From: Paenibacillus_L residui
GTDB taxonomy: Bacteria; Bacillota; Bacilli; Paenibacillales; NBRC-103111
Direction of reading: 5' to 3'
Length of the DNA: 64,000 nt
Assembly (NCBI RefSeq): GCF_042677205.1
Contig: NZ_JBHTIU010000039.1
Location: 186,001-250,000 of the forward strand
Part shown: one piece after another, positions 52,639 through 61,290 of the stretch
Numbering within the stretch: the stretch's first letter is position 1
Layout: each line of letters opens with the position of its first letter
Position numbers and translations under genes: made by a program
Notes under the pieces: generated by a model
Database searches by the model: none
The model's input: only the letters and a program-made list of their open reading frames with translations
What the model was told of the DNA's origin: nothing

Positions 52639-52668
52639 TATCTTATGAGTTGACTCTGTTTTAGGGTT
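52639..52668 (-). promoter_or_regulatory. Candidate sigma-K promoter of the collagen-like gene
   Basis: On the minus strand AACC (52668-52665), 17 nt, CATAAGATA (52647-52639) fits the sigma-K pattern mACm / CATAnnnTA. The start would be near 52631, leaving just room for the ribosome site. Confidence 0.5.
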
Positions 52669-52815
52669 GGACCTATAACTAGTTTTTGTTAGACAGGAAT
52701 CTATTTTCTACTGAAAATAGGCTGATAATGATCATAGATACTTCTATCCGCCGTCAGCACACCGGTTGAATTTTGCACCGGGGAGTTATCACGGCCTGCC
52801 CCAACAATAATCCGG

Positions 52816-53337
52816 CTAATGAATGGATTCGATTTGGTCGAAGGGAAAGATCCGGAAAACCGCCCTGCCTATAATTCGTTTGCTCTCCACAAACGGGTTC
52901 GACCACAGATGAGAATCCAGACTCTCATTCCGGTTGTCGCCCAGGAATAAATAATGCTCATCCGGAACAGTTACCGGGCCGAAATAATACTGCATCGATT
53001 CCTTAATGTAGCTCTCTTCTACCTTTACCCCGTTGCGATATAGCTTTCCTTCCGTTATTTCTATAGTGTCTCCCGGCAAGCCGATCAGGCGCTTAATGAG
53101 CTTTTTGTCGAGCTGAGCTTCTTCCGGCGGGTAGAAGACAACTATGTCTCCAAATTGTAACTTGTCCGGTTTGACCGTCTTGTCAATGATTAGAATATCG
53201 TGCACATTGAGGGTAGGCAGCATGGATTCCGAAGGTATGTAGGCAGCCTGTCCCACATTCGTTCTGACAAACAGCATAATACCCAGTAGCAAAACAAACG
53301 GCATCCAAGATTTCATAAGTCGTGTAATTCGTTGCAC
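52816..53337 (-). CDS. lepB: Type I signal peptidase (SipS-type)
   Basis: 173 residues, the usual length for Bacillus-type enzymes, with one N-terminal membrane anchor (WMPFVLLLGIMLFV). The catalytic dyad is S38 in YIPSESMLPTL and K82 in KKLIKRLIGLPGD; the later boxes GDTIEI and LFLGDNRNESLDSHLW are also present. It removes signal peptides from exported proteins at the outer membrane face. GTG at 53337 is chosen because AGGAGGG lies 6-7 nt upstream; the longer in-frame extension is not conserved in character. Confidence 0.95.
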   Translation of the reverse strand: MQRITRLMKSWMPFVLLLGIMLFVRTNVGQAAYIPSESMLPTLNVHDILIIDKTVKPDKLQFGDIVVFYPPEEAQLDKKLIKRLIGLPGDTIEITEGKLYRNGVKVEESYIKESMQYYFGPVTVPDEHYLFLGDNRNESLDSHLWSNPFVESKRIIGRAVFRIFPFDQIESIH

Positions 53338-53490
53338 GGGAATTCCCTCCTGACCAAAGTTAGTTTCTCTAACTATAGTAGAAATTGGCCGATATTGTAA
53401 AGTTTGCAGCGGCAAACACCGGAAAATAGGATAGAAGGCTTCACTTAACCCCATATAACTGCCATGGAATTCATATAAAAACTCAAATAT

Positions 53491-53586
53491 CAAGGATAAA
53501 CGGCTATCGCCGTCCTTAGGACGGGCGCGTTTACCGATGAAATATAAGAACCGGTATAGATGAAAACTTATACTTTCTTATATATC
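53491..53586 (+). repeat. Palindromic repeat family II, copy 2 (uninterrupted)
   Basis: CAAGGATAAACGGCTATCGC followed by a GTCC/GGAC hairpin and CGTTTACCGATG forms one stem-loop. Next, ATATAAGAA / TTCTTATAT encloses GTATA / TATAC. It matches the two halves at 26483-26533 and 26659-26695 and, in its right half, 61213-61250. Confidence 0.7.
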
Positions 53587-53589
53587 AAT

Positions 53590-53639
53590 AAAAACCGTCC
53601 GTGTCCGGAAGTATATTCTTTCGGATTCGGGCGGTTTTC
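53590..53639 (-). terminator. Terminator of the YuzB-like gene
   Basis: AAAACCG...TCCGGAA pairs with TTCGGAT...CGGTTTT; on the minus strand it is followed by TTTTTATTG. Confidence 0.7.
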
Positions 53640-53665
53640 AATGGGTGCAGCAAGGCTCTCCCGGT

Positions 53666-53893
53666 TTATGTCCTGATGTACTTCTTCGCTTTCTCCACCG
53701 CTTCATCCTCCGTCGGAGCGGTCACGTAGCGACCGTTGACAAAAATAAAAGCGTTCCGGATACACGGGCCGCAGTACGATTTGCAGCCGATTTTAATTTC
53801 CGTACCGGGTGCAAGCTTCTCCAGCTTGGGGACAAGCGTCTTCACTTTCGTGTGTCTGCATTTCTCGCATATTCGAATATCATTCCTGGCCAT
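53666..53893 (-). CDS. YuzB family protein (DUF1450)
   Basis: 75 residues with four cysteines: ICEKCRHTK near the N-terminus and CKSYCGPC in the middle, then FIFVNGRYVTAPTEDEAVEKA. This matches the small thioredoxin-like DUF1450/YuzB family of Bacillota, whose function is not established; the CxxC-type sites suggest a redox or metal role. The next gene upstream on this strand is a HesB-like protein 23 bp away, so they are probably co-transcribed. Confidence 0.88.
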   Translation of the reverse strand: MARNDIRICEKCRHTKVKTLVPKLEKLAPGTEIKIGCKSYCGPCIRNAFIFVNGRYVTAPTEDEAVEKAKKYIRT

Positions 53894-53916
53894 CCCTGGC
53901 TCTACCTCCTAAAGCG

Positions 53917-54219
53917 CTAGTGATCTCCGTGGTTGCCTTTGGACGGGTTGGTAATAACGAAACCTTCCTGAGGAAGATACAAATAATCGATCTTTACTCC
54001 ATCCAGCATCGGCTCGTTTCGGTCCAGCAGCACCTCAATCTCTTTATCGGTCATGACGATTTCATCATTATCCCCGGGCTTGTCCAAATCGAGGCCGTAG
54101 TGGGCATGGTCTCCATGCTTGTGAGTAACCAGGACCCTCAGCTTCAGCTCTTTGTTCTCTTCCTTGTTCAGTTCTTGCAAAATTTTTTTAGCCGCATTGC
54201 GGGTAATTTTACATTTCAT
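53917..54219 (-). CDS. HesB/IscA-like protein lacking the cluster cysteines
   Basis: 100 residues. The fold pattern ITRNAAKKILQELNKEENKELKLRVLVTH and GVKIDYLYLPQEGFVITNPS matches the HesB family. The C-terminal Cys-x-Cys that holds the iron-sulfur cluster in IscA is absent, as in the Bacillus YneR-like branch. A HKHGDHAHYGLD segment is histidine-rich. It is therefore unlikely to carry a standard cluster. The ATG at 54219 is preferred because GAGAGG lies 9 nt upstream. Confidence 0.8.
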   Translation of the reverse strand: MKCKITRNAAKKILQELNKEENKELKLRVLVTHKHGDHAHYGLDLDKPGDNDEIVMTDKEIEVLLDRNEPMLDGVKIDYLYLPQEGFVITNPSKGNHGDH

Positions 54220-54389
54220 AGTTTTCATCCTCTCATTCAGCCTGTAACTAAATTATAACCTAATTGCCCATACTGCTATTGTATCATGTCTTTCCATGTG
54301 GTAACTATCGATTTTTTCGGCTATGATAACATTATGGTATCTTGTTGCCGGATCTAACACCCTTAATATAACGAGGTGAAAGCACAGTT

Positions 54390-55475
54390 ATGCAGTCGTT
54401 CTATCGAAAATACTACAAAACCATCTTTGACATCGCCTTGATAGGCATTACCATTTACTTGTTCATGCTCCTGTTCAGCTATTTGTACAAAATTGCGACT
54501 CCGATCTTTTTCGCTCTGGTTATCTATGTCATTATTGAACCGCTGGCCAAATTCCTGCACCGCAAGGGAGTGAAAAAGTCGATCGCTTCCACCATCTCCA
54601 CCCTGGTGTTCATTCTCGTCATTCTTGCCATCCTGACCGGGCTCGGCGCGATCTTCACGAGCCAAATTTACAATCTTGTAGAGAAAATTCCGGTTTATCA
54701 ACGTATCCTTCAGGAACAAATCGTTAACAATGTGGACTTCTGGCAGAAGAAGCTGAGCAACGTCTCCCCGGAATGGATAGAGAGAGCCAAGGAATTCTCA
54801 TCGACCATTATTGAAAGGGGCGGTAAATTAGCTACCGGCTTCTTAAATGCCCTGTTCACCGGGTTGACTTCCGTCTCGACCTTTCTCGTCAATTTCCTGA
54901 TCGGGATTATTCTGGCCTATTTTCTCAGCATTGAAAGCGAGAACTGGAAACGACTTGCCCAAACCCACACACCCAAAACTTTCAAGAAGGCCTTCCAGTT
55001 CATCAAGGAGAACGTTCTGCTCGGAATCGGCGGCTATTTAAAGGCCCAGCTCAAAATGATTTCGGTCACGTTCATCGTCATCTTCGCCGCCCTGCTAGTG
55101 CTTGGAGTGAAGAATGCCTTTTCGATTTCGCTGTTGATGGCCATTTTTGATCTGCTGCCGCTGCTCGGCGTATCGACCGTTTTCATCCCCTGGATCATTT
55201 ATTTATTTATCGTCGGCCAGACGACCATGGCGATTTGGTTAACGGTCCTGTTCGCTACCGTCATTATTGTCCGGCAATTGCTGGAGCCCAAGATCACCGG
55301 AGATACGCTGGGAGTATCAGCCTTCACAATGCTTTCCTTTATGATTATCTCCTTGTCTCTGTTCGGCGTGGCCGGCCTGATTCTGTCGCCGATTCTTATT
55401 ATTACTCTTAAGGCTTTGTATGAGCAGGGCTATTTAAAAAGCTGGATCCGTCTCCCCGAAGAAGAATATGAGTAA
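54390..55475 (+). CDS. AI-2E family transporter (YdbI/YtvI-like permease)
   Basis: 361 residues, about eight helices: paired N-terminal helices (FDIALIGITIYLFMLLF, IFFALVIYVIIEPLAKFL), a long amphipathic middle region, and the diagnostic C-terminal block FDLLPLLGVSTVFIPWIIYLF followed by LEPKITGDTLGVSAFTML. The family includes AI-2 exporters and Na+/H+ antiporters, so the cargo is not implied by the name. GAGGTGA precedes the ATG. Confidence 0.9.
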   Translation: MQSFYRKYYKTIFDIALIGITIYLFMLLFSYLYKIATPIFFALVIYVIIEPLAKFLHRKGVKKSIASTISTLVFILVILAILTGLGAIFTSQIYNLVEKIPVYQRILQEQIVNNVDFWQKKLSNVSPEWIERAKEFSSTIIERGGKLATGFLNALFTGLTSVSTFLVNFLIGIILAYFLSIESENWKRLAQTHTPKTFKKAFQFIKENVLLGIGGYLKAQLKMISVTFIVIFAALLVLGVKNAFSISLLMAIFDLLPLLGVSTVFIPWIIYLFIVGQTTMAIWLTVLFATVIIVRQLLEPKITGDTLGVSAFTMLSFMIISLSLFGVAGLILSPILIITLKALYEQGYLKSWIRLPEEEYE

Positions 55476-55484
55476 GGGCAATGA

Positions 55485-55730
55485 TTACTCCGTCTTGTCC
55501 GGGCCCAAATATTTGCTGCCTATTCGGTCGGCGAACCAGTTCGCTGCCAGCATAGTAACGGCGATATCATCCAGCGGCATGAATGGGAGTACATCAGGCA
55601 GCACCCAATACAGCAATACCGGGATGAGAAAGAGCAGCTTCACCCTCAGGGGAACCTGGGAGGCAGCAAGAAGACGGTATACTTTTCGGAAGACATGGGA
55701 CCAATGCTTTAGAGACAGAAGCTTGCGCAT
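55485..55730 (-). CDS. Small DUF1232 (YkvA-like) membrane protein
   Basis: 81 residues with one hydrophobic segment (LLFLIPVLLYWVLPDVLPFM) that contains the DUF1232 hallmark 'Y.....D.iP..P.DD'. AGGAGGG lies about 7 nt before the ATG. Convergent with the AI-2E transporter gene, 9 bp apart. Function unknown. Confidence 0.78.
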   Translation of the reverse strand: MRKLLSLKHWSHVFRKVYRLLAASQVPLRVKLLFLIPVLLYWVLPDVLPFMPLDDIAVTMLAANWFADRIGSKYLGPDKTE

Positions 55731-55821
55731 GAATTTTCCCTCCTGGCCGGGATTTCCTTCCTATGTCTATTGTGCCATACTCAGAAATGTTTAGACATCT
55801 TTATTGCTTCTATCCTATCAC

Positions 55822-55850
55822 TTGACATCATATGGCAATTTCCTTATGAT
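55822..55850 (+). promoter_or_regulatory. Sigma-A promoter of the MarR gene
   Basis: TTGACA (55822-55827), 17 nt, TATGAT (55845-55850). The leader to the ATG at 55990 is about 130 nt. Confidence 0.75.
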
Positions 55851-55989
55851 TTAGCCGAGTACTTTACCGGCTTTAATTGTGAGGCAGCTCGGCTGCGGAG
55901 GTAACGTTTCTTCCGACGGTTGTATTGGATCGTCCCATGCGCAAGTCATTTATCGATTTATTATTAGCGGGCAGTTAAGGAGTGAAGTT

Positions 55990-56484
55990 ATGACTCATCG
56001 GATCAACGACAAGCACAACTCTAGAAAGAATGAGTTGCTGGACCAATTGGAGGGCTTGGCCGGTGAATTCGTCCATCTTGTCGGACACGAGCTCCGACAA
56101 ATCAAAGGAAAGGTCCAATTGGCGGATGGGCAGATTTTTCTGCTGATTCTTCTATCCAGAATTCCTTACTGCAAAGCTACGGATATAGCTAGTCACATAG
56201 GAATCACTTCCGGGGCCGTAACCGGGATGACCGACAAGCTGGTCAATATGGGATTTATTACGAGGGAGCGCTCAGAGGAAGACCGGAGGGTCGTGCTCTT
56301 CTCCATTACGGAGAAAGGGCGGGAAACGGTCAATCAAATTCGCGAAGCAAGAGGTGCCTGGTTCCGTGAATATCTATGCGAATTGACGGAGGAAGAAATG
56401 GGGAAAGCGGTTGAGGTGTTTGCCAAGCTAAAGTCACTGATCACCTTGCGTCGAGGCGGAGGTATTCATGATTCGGATTCTTAG
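55990..56484 (+). CDS. MarR-family transcriptional regulator
   Basis: 164 residues with the winged helix ATDIASHIGITSGAVTGMTDKLVNMGFITRERSEEDRRVVLFSITEKG, including the beta-wing DRR, and helical dimerisation ends. MarR proteins usually repress their own and neighbouring genes and respond to small molecules or oxidation. AAGGAGTGA lies 5 nt before the ATG at 55990. The next gene (DUF3054) lies 57 bp downstream and may be co-transcribed. Confidence 0.92.
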   Translation: MTHRINDKHNSRKNELLDQLEGLAGEFVHLVGHELRQIKGKVQLADGQIFLLILLSRIPYCKATDIASHIGITSGAVTGMTDKLVNMGFITRERSEEDRRVVLFSITEKGRETVNQIREARGAWFREYLCELTEEEMGKAVEVFAKLKSLITLRRGGGIHDSDS

Positions 56485-56541
56485 CCCGCTCAGAGCCTTC
56501 GCCGGTCTTATTGGCAGCCTCCCGAGAGGAGAAAGCAAACC

Positions 56542-56949
56542 ATGAAGCACGTTCAGAAAAGATCCAGGACGGCTGTTCTCTTGCTTCTGGCAGGAGATTG
56601 GGCCGTTCTTCTCTTATTTACAATGCTGGGAGGTTTGGAGCACAGGATGGGCTTGTCTCTCTGGGACGTAGTCATCGTTGCGATGCCCTATCTATTGGTA
56701 TGGCCTGTCATCGCTTTATGGACAGGAGCTTACCGCCGCACCGCTTATTCCGGATACGGCAAAGCGGCCATCGTTACCGCATGCGCGTGGATCATTACCC
56801 ATCCTCTGGCGTTAGCTCTGCGCTGGATTTTATATAACAAACCGGCTTTCACTACCTTTGCGCCTGTTGCTCTTGTGTTTGTCTATTTATTTCTGGCCGC
56901 ATGGCGTCTATGCTTCGTGTGGATATATCGAAGAATATCACGCCCTTGA
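56542..56949 (+). CDS. DUF3054 integral membrane protein
   Basis: 135 residues, four predicted helices (LLLLAGDWAVLLLFTMLG, VVIVAMPYLLVWPVIALW, ACAWIITHPLALALRW, LVFVYLFLAAWRLCFVW). The GD in helix 1 and the overall length match the DUF3054 family, of unknown function. GAGGAG lies 9-10 nt before the ATG. Confidence 0.78.
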   Translation: MKHVQKRSRTAVLLLLAGDWAVLLLFTMLGGLEHRMGLSLWDVVIVAMPYLLVWPVIALWTGAYRRTAYSGYGKAAIVTACAWIITHPLALALRWILYNKPAFTTFAPVALVFVYLFLAAWRLCFVWIYRRISRP

Positions 56950-57036
56950 ACTGTAATTCCATGCACCCGGGCACTCCTCCAAACATAGACTGATGACAAG
57001 CACAGGATTGCTTGATTAGGATAAGGAGGAGATCGT

Positions 57037-57375
57037 GTGCCGGCCTATCGCATCATTGTTGATTTGTCCGACCGGAAGCTGTACTTGCTGGAGAATGACC
57101 AAGTCGTCCGGGAATTTCCCGTCGGTATCGGTAAAATCGTCTCCGCTACACCAGTCGGACATTTCACGATTATTAATAAGCAAGCGAATCCCGGAGGGCC
57201 GTACGGAGCTTTCTGGCTGGGATTGTCGAAGCCCCATTACGGCATTCATGGAACGAACCAGCCGTCTTCCATTGGGCAGCAGGTGTCCAAAGGCTGCATC
57301 CGAATGCATAATAAGGATGTGCTGGAGCTTGCCCGCCTGGTCGGAATCGGTACTGAAGTGACCATTCGGCCTTGA
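57037..57375 (+). CDS. L,D-transpeptidase (YkuD domain)
   Basis: 112 residues consisting only of the catalytic domain: IIVDLSDRKLYLLENDQVVREFPVGIGK, TPVGHFTIINK, and the active site HGTNQ (H71)...SKGCIRM (C87). It has no signal peptide, LysM or linker, unlike secreted relatives of 160 residues or more; in spore formers such short forms may act within the forespore or be exported by other means. It cross-links peptidoglycan stems 3-3 or attaches proteins. GTG at 57037 follows AAGGAGGAG. Convergent with the M14 gene, 10 bp apart. Confidence 0.9.
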   Translation: MPAYRIIVDLSDRKLYLLENDQVVREFPVGIGKIVSATPVGHFTIINKQANPGGPYGAFWLGLSKPHYGIHGTNQPSSIGQQVSKGCIRMHNKDVLELARLVGIGTEVTIRP

Positions 57376-57385
57376 TCGGCCCCTC

Positions 57386-58588
57386 TTACACGACAAGCCC
57401 TTCCAGCATGATCCCGATCACATCGTTATAGATTTGCGGGAATTGGCTGATGGGCAGCGGATTCGTTCCTTGCCCGGCCTCTACCGTAAATCCGGGCCTC
57501 CGAAACTCCAGAATGAACCAGTCTTTATAACCCGCATCGCTTCCTGTCAGCCTGACCGGCCGGTATCCGCTCACACGTGCGAACCGCTCGGCGATTCCCT
57601 CCGATTCAGGCGGCTCCAGGTCGCGGTAATTCCAGTAGATTTCTCTTCCTTGGGTATGGAAGGCGATGACCAGACGAAAATCGTTATTCCTCGTAAATTG
57701 GGCAACAGCGATGGCCTCCGGCTCCGTAAGCGGCGCCGTTCCGGGATAATCTCTCGGCCCGGGTCCGGGGACTTCCCGTCGTTCCTTCTCCACTTCCCAG
57801 AACGCGGGATACTGGTCGTTCAAGTCCACGCCGCGAATATTTGCCTTCCAGCCCGAGAAATCGTACGATCCTTCGTTCCATTGCAGCAGCTCCCGGTAGA
57901 ACGGATGCTGAGGGGTGACTCCTTCCTGAACCAGCTCCACCCCGTCCGGGTTAACCATAGGCACGATCCAGAGAGAAGTCTGCCGGTACAATTCAGCGGC
58001 ATCCCTCCCCCTGATCCTTCCTCCAGCGGCATATGCCGAGCTGTATTCCTCGATAAACTTCATCAGCAGCAGGGTCGTGATCCATTCATTGGCATGGAAG
58101 GACCCGTTATAGTGCACCCTTCTCGTTCCCCCGCCAATTTTAACGGCCGGTATCGGTTTTCCCATGACACTATAGCCGATCACAACGATTTCCAGGAAAG
58201 GATACCTCTGTTTCAGCAGTTCCAAGTCCTCCATCATTTCCCTATAACCGTAAGGCGCATTCGTATTCACAATGGACATTCCACGGCCAGGGGGCAGTAC
58301 AACAGTTTGTCCGATGCGCAAATATCGCGGGTTGATTCCCGGATTCGCCGCAAGCAGATCATTCAGCTCGATATTAAACCGGCGGGCAATATAATAGAAG
58401 GTATCTCCCGCCTGAATAACGTACTGATTCGTTGTCCGGTCTGGAATCACGATGACTTGCCCGGGAACCAGGTAGTCCTGCTCCGATAATTGCGGGTTGG
58501 CCGCCAGCAAAGCCGGTACCGAGAGCGCGTATTTTCGTCCTATCCGGTACAGCGTATCACCTTTTTGCACGACATAAGAAAAGGGCAT
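57386..58588 (-). CDS. LysM-M14 gamma-D-glutamyl endopeptidase
   Basis: 400 residues: two LysM repeats (YVVQKGDTLYRIGRKYALSV and YVIQAGDTFYYIARRFNIEL) followed by an M14 zinc carboxypeptidase domain with FHANEW (His and Glu zinc ligands), NPDGVEL, DLNDQYPAFWE and IAFHTQGREIYW (third ligand), and the catalytic Glu in FTVEAGQG. This is the layout of endopeptidase I that cuts the gamma-D-Glu to diamino-acid bond in peptidoglycan. No signal peptide is present, as in spore-associated members. The ATG at 58588 lies after GGAGGTG. Confidence 0.93.
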   Translation of the reverse strand: MPFSYVVQKGDTLYRIGRKYALSVPALLAANPQLSEQDYLVPGQVIVIPDRTTNQYVIQAGDTFYYIARRFNIELNDLLAANPGINPRYLRIGQTVVLPPGRGMSIVNTNAPYGYREMMEDLELLKQRYPFLEIVVIGYSVMGKPIPAVKIGGGTRRVHYNGSFHANEWITTLLLMKFIEEYSSAYAAGGRIRGRDAAELYRQTSLWIVPMVNPDGVELVQEGVTPQHPFYRELLQWNEGSYDFSGWKANIRGVDLNDQYPAFWEVEKERREVPGPGPRDYPGTAPLTEPEAIAVAQFTRNNDFRLVIAFHTQGREIYWNYRDLEPPESEGIAERFARVSGYRPVRLTGSDAGYKDWFILEFRRPGFTVEAGQGTNPLPISQFPQIYNDVIGIMLEGLVV

Positions 58589-58663
58589 AAACCCCACCTC
58601 CACAGAAGATGGCCTATGCCCTAAACATATGATAAAATTATATCCTTCATGCCCGAATCTAAA

Positions 58664-59473
58664 TTAATAGAGTCGGGAAACCTGCCATACAATGGGTGTG
58701 ACTTTAATTTGCTCCTCCAACCAGCTTTGAGCAATCCTCTGAAAGAGCTTCGGGTCCCCACTGCAAAAAAATTGATGGATAGGCTGCTCACCCGTTAGAG
58801 CCAATTGTCCGCTGTGCGACAAGATGGTGCTTATTTCCCGGGCGGTTTCTTCCGCGGAATTGATTAAGGATACTTCCGGCCCCATGACCTCTCCTATCAC
58901 GTCAGCCAGGAACGGGTAGTGAGTGCATCCGAGAATGAGGCAATCCATAGGCTGCTTACGGAACAACTCCAGAACGCATCCAATCTCCTTACGCACCTCT
59001 TCCCCGTTGAACAATCCCCGTTCCACCAGTGTAACGAAGGTCGGGCAGGCCAAGCTTAACACTTCCGTCTGCGGGGAAATTTCCTGAAGGGCTTGCTCAT
59101 AAGCACCGCTTCGAATCGTTCCTTCGGTTCCGATGACGCCGACTATCCCGGTGCGTGTTGTTTTGATCGCGGTCCGAGCCCCCGGGTGTATGACTCCTAC
59201 CACTGGGACCGAGACGGATTTGCGGACTTCCTGAAGCGCTACAGCGGTAGCTGTGTTACAGGCAATGACAATCATCTTCGGCCCGAATTGCAATAAATAA
59301 TCAACGATTTGCCGGGTAAACATTACGACTTCCTCGGATGAACGGGGCCCGTAAGGGGTTCTGGCCGTATCGCCGAAATAAATAATTTTTTCCCTTGGGA
59401 GCTGTCTCATCACTTCCTTGACGACAGTCAATCCCCCCACCCCGGAATCCAATATAGCTATGGCACGCTGCAC
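58664..59473 (-). CDS. murI: Glutamate racemase
   Basis: 269 residues, complete. Catalytic cysteines are in VIACNTATAVAL (with the preceding DSGVGG and YFGDTARTPYG substrate motifs) and LILGCTHYPFL, which are both invariant in MurI/RacE. It converts L- to D-glutamate for the peptidoglycan stem. The start is GTG at 59473, with AAAGGAAG about 9 nt upstream. It is the middle gene of a cell-wall cluster on the minus strand. Confidence 0.96.
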   Translation of the reverse strand: MQRAIAILDSGVGGLTVVKEVMRQLPREKIIYFGDTARTPYGPRSSEEVVMFTRQIVDYLLQFGPKMIVIACNTATAVALQEVRKSVSVPVVGVIHPGARTAIKTTRTGIVGVIGTEGTIRSGAYEQALQEISPQTEVLSLACPTFVTLVERGLFNGEEVRKEIGCVLELFRKQPMDCLILGCTHYPFLADVIGEVMGPEVSLINSAEETAREISTILSHSGQLALTGEQPIHQFFCSGDPKLFQRIAQSWLEEQIKVTPIVWQVSRLY

Positions 59474-59623
59474 ATTTATACGCTTCCTTTGCTGTAAAAT
59501 AACTAGCTGCTTTCCTTATAGACTATGTAAGTGACTTCCAAAGCGTCCTTGTCTGTAGCATTCAAATACACTGTCGGGATCATCCTGTTCCAGCCGAAGG
59601 GAAGGGGTTTATCGGCCTGCGGT

Positions 59624-60640
59624 TCACTGCTCAAAATCGGTCAGAAGCCCAAATTCGTAGCCTTCTTCCTTGATGGCCTTAATAATGCGGTCCAGCGCTT
59701 CAATATTTTCCTCGGAGCCTTGATGCATCAAAATAATATTGCCGTCATGCAGATTATTCATTATGTCGTTATACGGATCTTCGGCCCCATTCTCCCTGGG
59801 CTCCCAATCTCTCATTGCCGTAGACCAGAATACCGAGGAATAATCCATCCCGGAAACTAGATCCAGCAGATGCATGCTATATTTTCCATAAGGGAACCGA
59901 AAGAAGCGCGGAATCGGCTCACCTGTAATTTCCTCATACATGCGTTCATATTCCTCCAGGTCCTGCTTCACCTGCTCATCCGTCAGGGTGGTCAGGTCCT
60001 TGTGAGTCATCGTATGGTTGCCCACCAAATGCCCATCCTCTACAAGCCTCTTAAGGAAATCCGGATGCTTCTTCACATTATAGCCGGCCAGGAAATAATT
60101 CGCTTTAACATCATTGTCCTTGAGCGTCTGCAGCATCTTATCCACATCCCCGAGCGGTCCGCCCGTATCGAAGGTAAGATAGACCTTCTTGCCCGTTCCG
60201 ACATAGATTACCCTGTGATCCGGTTTATACTGCTTGGTTTCAGACGGAAATCCGGGCACTTCCCCCTTGCCCTTCTTCATATAGTACCAGGAGACCGCTT
60301 TGCGGCTTGGGTCTTCCGGAGCCGGAGAAGGCTCTGGCTTGGCCGTCTGCTGCGGGGTGGGTGCGGGCGTGAGAGAAGGCTTCGGCGATTCGGTCGGAGC
60401 AGGCTCCGGTGTATCCGAAGGCTCGGGAGTTCCTTCCGGCGTGACGGACGGACTCGGCGATGGTGAAGCAGCAGGCGTCTCCGCAGGAGCTTCGGACGGT
60501 CTTGGCGAAGGGCTTGCTGTAACTGTTGGAGTATCCTCCGGCAGAGCGGGACGGCTTGCTCCGGAACAGGCCTGCAATAACGCTGACGCAGTTACGAGTA
60601 CGGCTATATAGGCTGTAAACTTGATCTTTATCATAATCAC
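59624..60640 (-). CDS. PdaA-like polysaccharide deacetylase lipoprotein
   Basis: 338 residues. A lipoprotein signal (lipobox LLQAC, lipidated Cys near residue 25), a Pro/Ser/Thr/Glu linker (about 30-110), then a NodB domain: motif 1 VYLTFDTGGPLG, motif 2 GNHTMTH, motif 3 RFFRFPYGKYS, motif 4 region MRDWEP, motif 5 ILMHQGSEENIEALD. In motif 1 the second Asp of the usual TFDDG is replaced by Thr, as in PdaA-type muramic-acid deacetylases that have TFDNG. The C-terminal SEEN.EALD..IK...GY.F also matches PdaA. It probably acts on peptidoglycan outside the membrane. Confidence 0.88.
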   Translation of the reverse strand: MIMIKIKFTAYIAVLVTASALLQACSGASRPALPEDTPTVTASPSPRPSEAPAETPAASPSPSPSVTPEGTPEPSDTPEPAPTESPKPSLTPAPTPQQTAKPEPSPAPEDPSRKAVSWYYMKKGKGEVPGFPSETKQYKPDHRVIYVGTGKKVYLTFDTGGPLGDVDKMLQTLKDNDVKANYFLAGYNVKKHPDFLKRLVEDGHLVGNHTMTHKDLTTLTDEQVKQDLEEYERMYEEITGEPIPRFFRFPYGKYSMHLLDLVSGMDYSSVFWSTAMRDWEPRENGAEDPYNDIMNNLHDGNIILMHQGSEENIEALDRIIKAIKEEGYEFGLLTDFEQ

Positions 60641-60706
60641 CTCTGGTTGTGACTTCTAGCAGACCTCTAGTAAAATCATCCTGCTGCGCGGATATCTCAC
60701 AGGCCT

Positions 60707-61129
60707 TTATTGAGCTTTACGGATAAGCCATTGAAGAACGGCAATGATAATAAAAGCTATAAGAGCAAGCAGCGGAATGGTAATGAAGCCGAACCAATCC
60801 AGCGCATCGGTATTACAGGGAACCAGACCACATGAAGCGGCCGAATCTTGTAAAAAAGGAATCTTCTGAATGGAATAATGATAGATTGAGAATAGGCCTC
60901 CTCCGATCGCTAGCGGCAGAGCATAAGTATACACTTTATAATCCTTCCTGACCGTGGCGACAGCAAACAAAACTACCATCGGATACATGAAAATTCTTTG
61001 TATCCAGCAAAGCTTGCATGGTTCGTATCGGAGAATTTCGGATAAATACAAGCTTCCCATCGTCGCTACCAGCGCGACCGCAAAGCTCAAATGCAGACCG
61101 TTGTTGAGTACGAACTTTCTCCAGTTCAT
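60707..61129 (-). CDS. Thiol-disulfide oxidoreductase, BdbC/DsbB family
   Basis: 140 residues, four helices, with both redox pairs: CKLC (C38, C41) in RYEPCKLCWIQRIFMYP and the second pair in ASCGLVPCNTDALDWFGF. These are the DsbB/BdbC quinone-linked disulfide-forming sites. It would reoxidise a BdbD-type thioredoxin, whose gene is not in the window. Start at ATG 61129 (MNWRKFVLNNGLHLSF) after GGAGGAAA. Confidence 0.93.
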   Translation of the reverse strand: MNWRKFVLNNGLHLSFAVALVATMGSLYLSEILRYEPCKLCWIQRIFMYPMVVLFAVATVRKDYKVYTYALPLAIGGGLFSIYHYSIQKIPFLQDSAASCGLVPCNTDALDWFGFITIPLLALIAFIIIAVLQWLIRKAQ

Positions 61130-61212
61130 GTAATTTCCTCCCGCATAAGCCTCATAGAAACATATGAATAATCCAAGCTTACCAGATTCTCTGTTTCTTC
61201 ACAATCTAAGAC

Positions 61213-61250
61213 TAAGAACGGAATAAACATGCAAAACTTATACATTTATA
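61213..61250 (+). repeat. Partial palindromic repeat family II, copy 3
   Basis: TAAGAACGGAATAAACATGC followed by AAAACTTATACATTTATATT aligns with the right half of the 53491-53586 copy (TAAGAACCGGTATAGATGAA, AAACTTATACTTTCTTATAT). The left half is missing. Confidence 0.45.
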
Positions 61251-61252
61251 TT

Positions 61253-61277
61253 AAAAAAGGGGCCCTGCCGGCCCCTT
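61253..61277 (-). terminator. Terminator of the YtxH gene
   Basis: GGGGCC and GGCCCC with a 5-nt loop; the minus strand continues with six T. Confidence 0.78.
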
Positions 61278-61290
61278 CTTCTAGCAATCG

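Noticed and set aside
52699..52720. CTATTTTC/GAAAATAG hairpin downstream of the signal peptidase gene
   Set aside because: A perfect stem, but it lacks a T run on the relevant strand and lies about 95 nt past the stop codon; not called as a terminator.
55468..55794. Plus-strand open frame of 108 codons after the AI-2E transporter gene
   Set aside because: It is antisense to the DUF1232 gene, which has a family hallmark and an AGGAGGG site.
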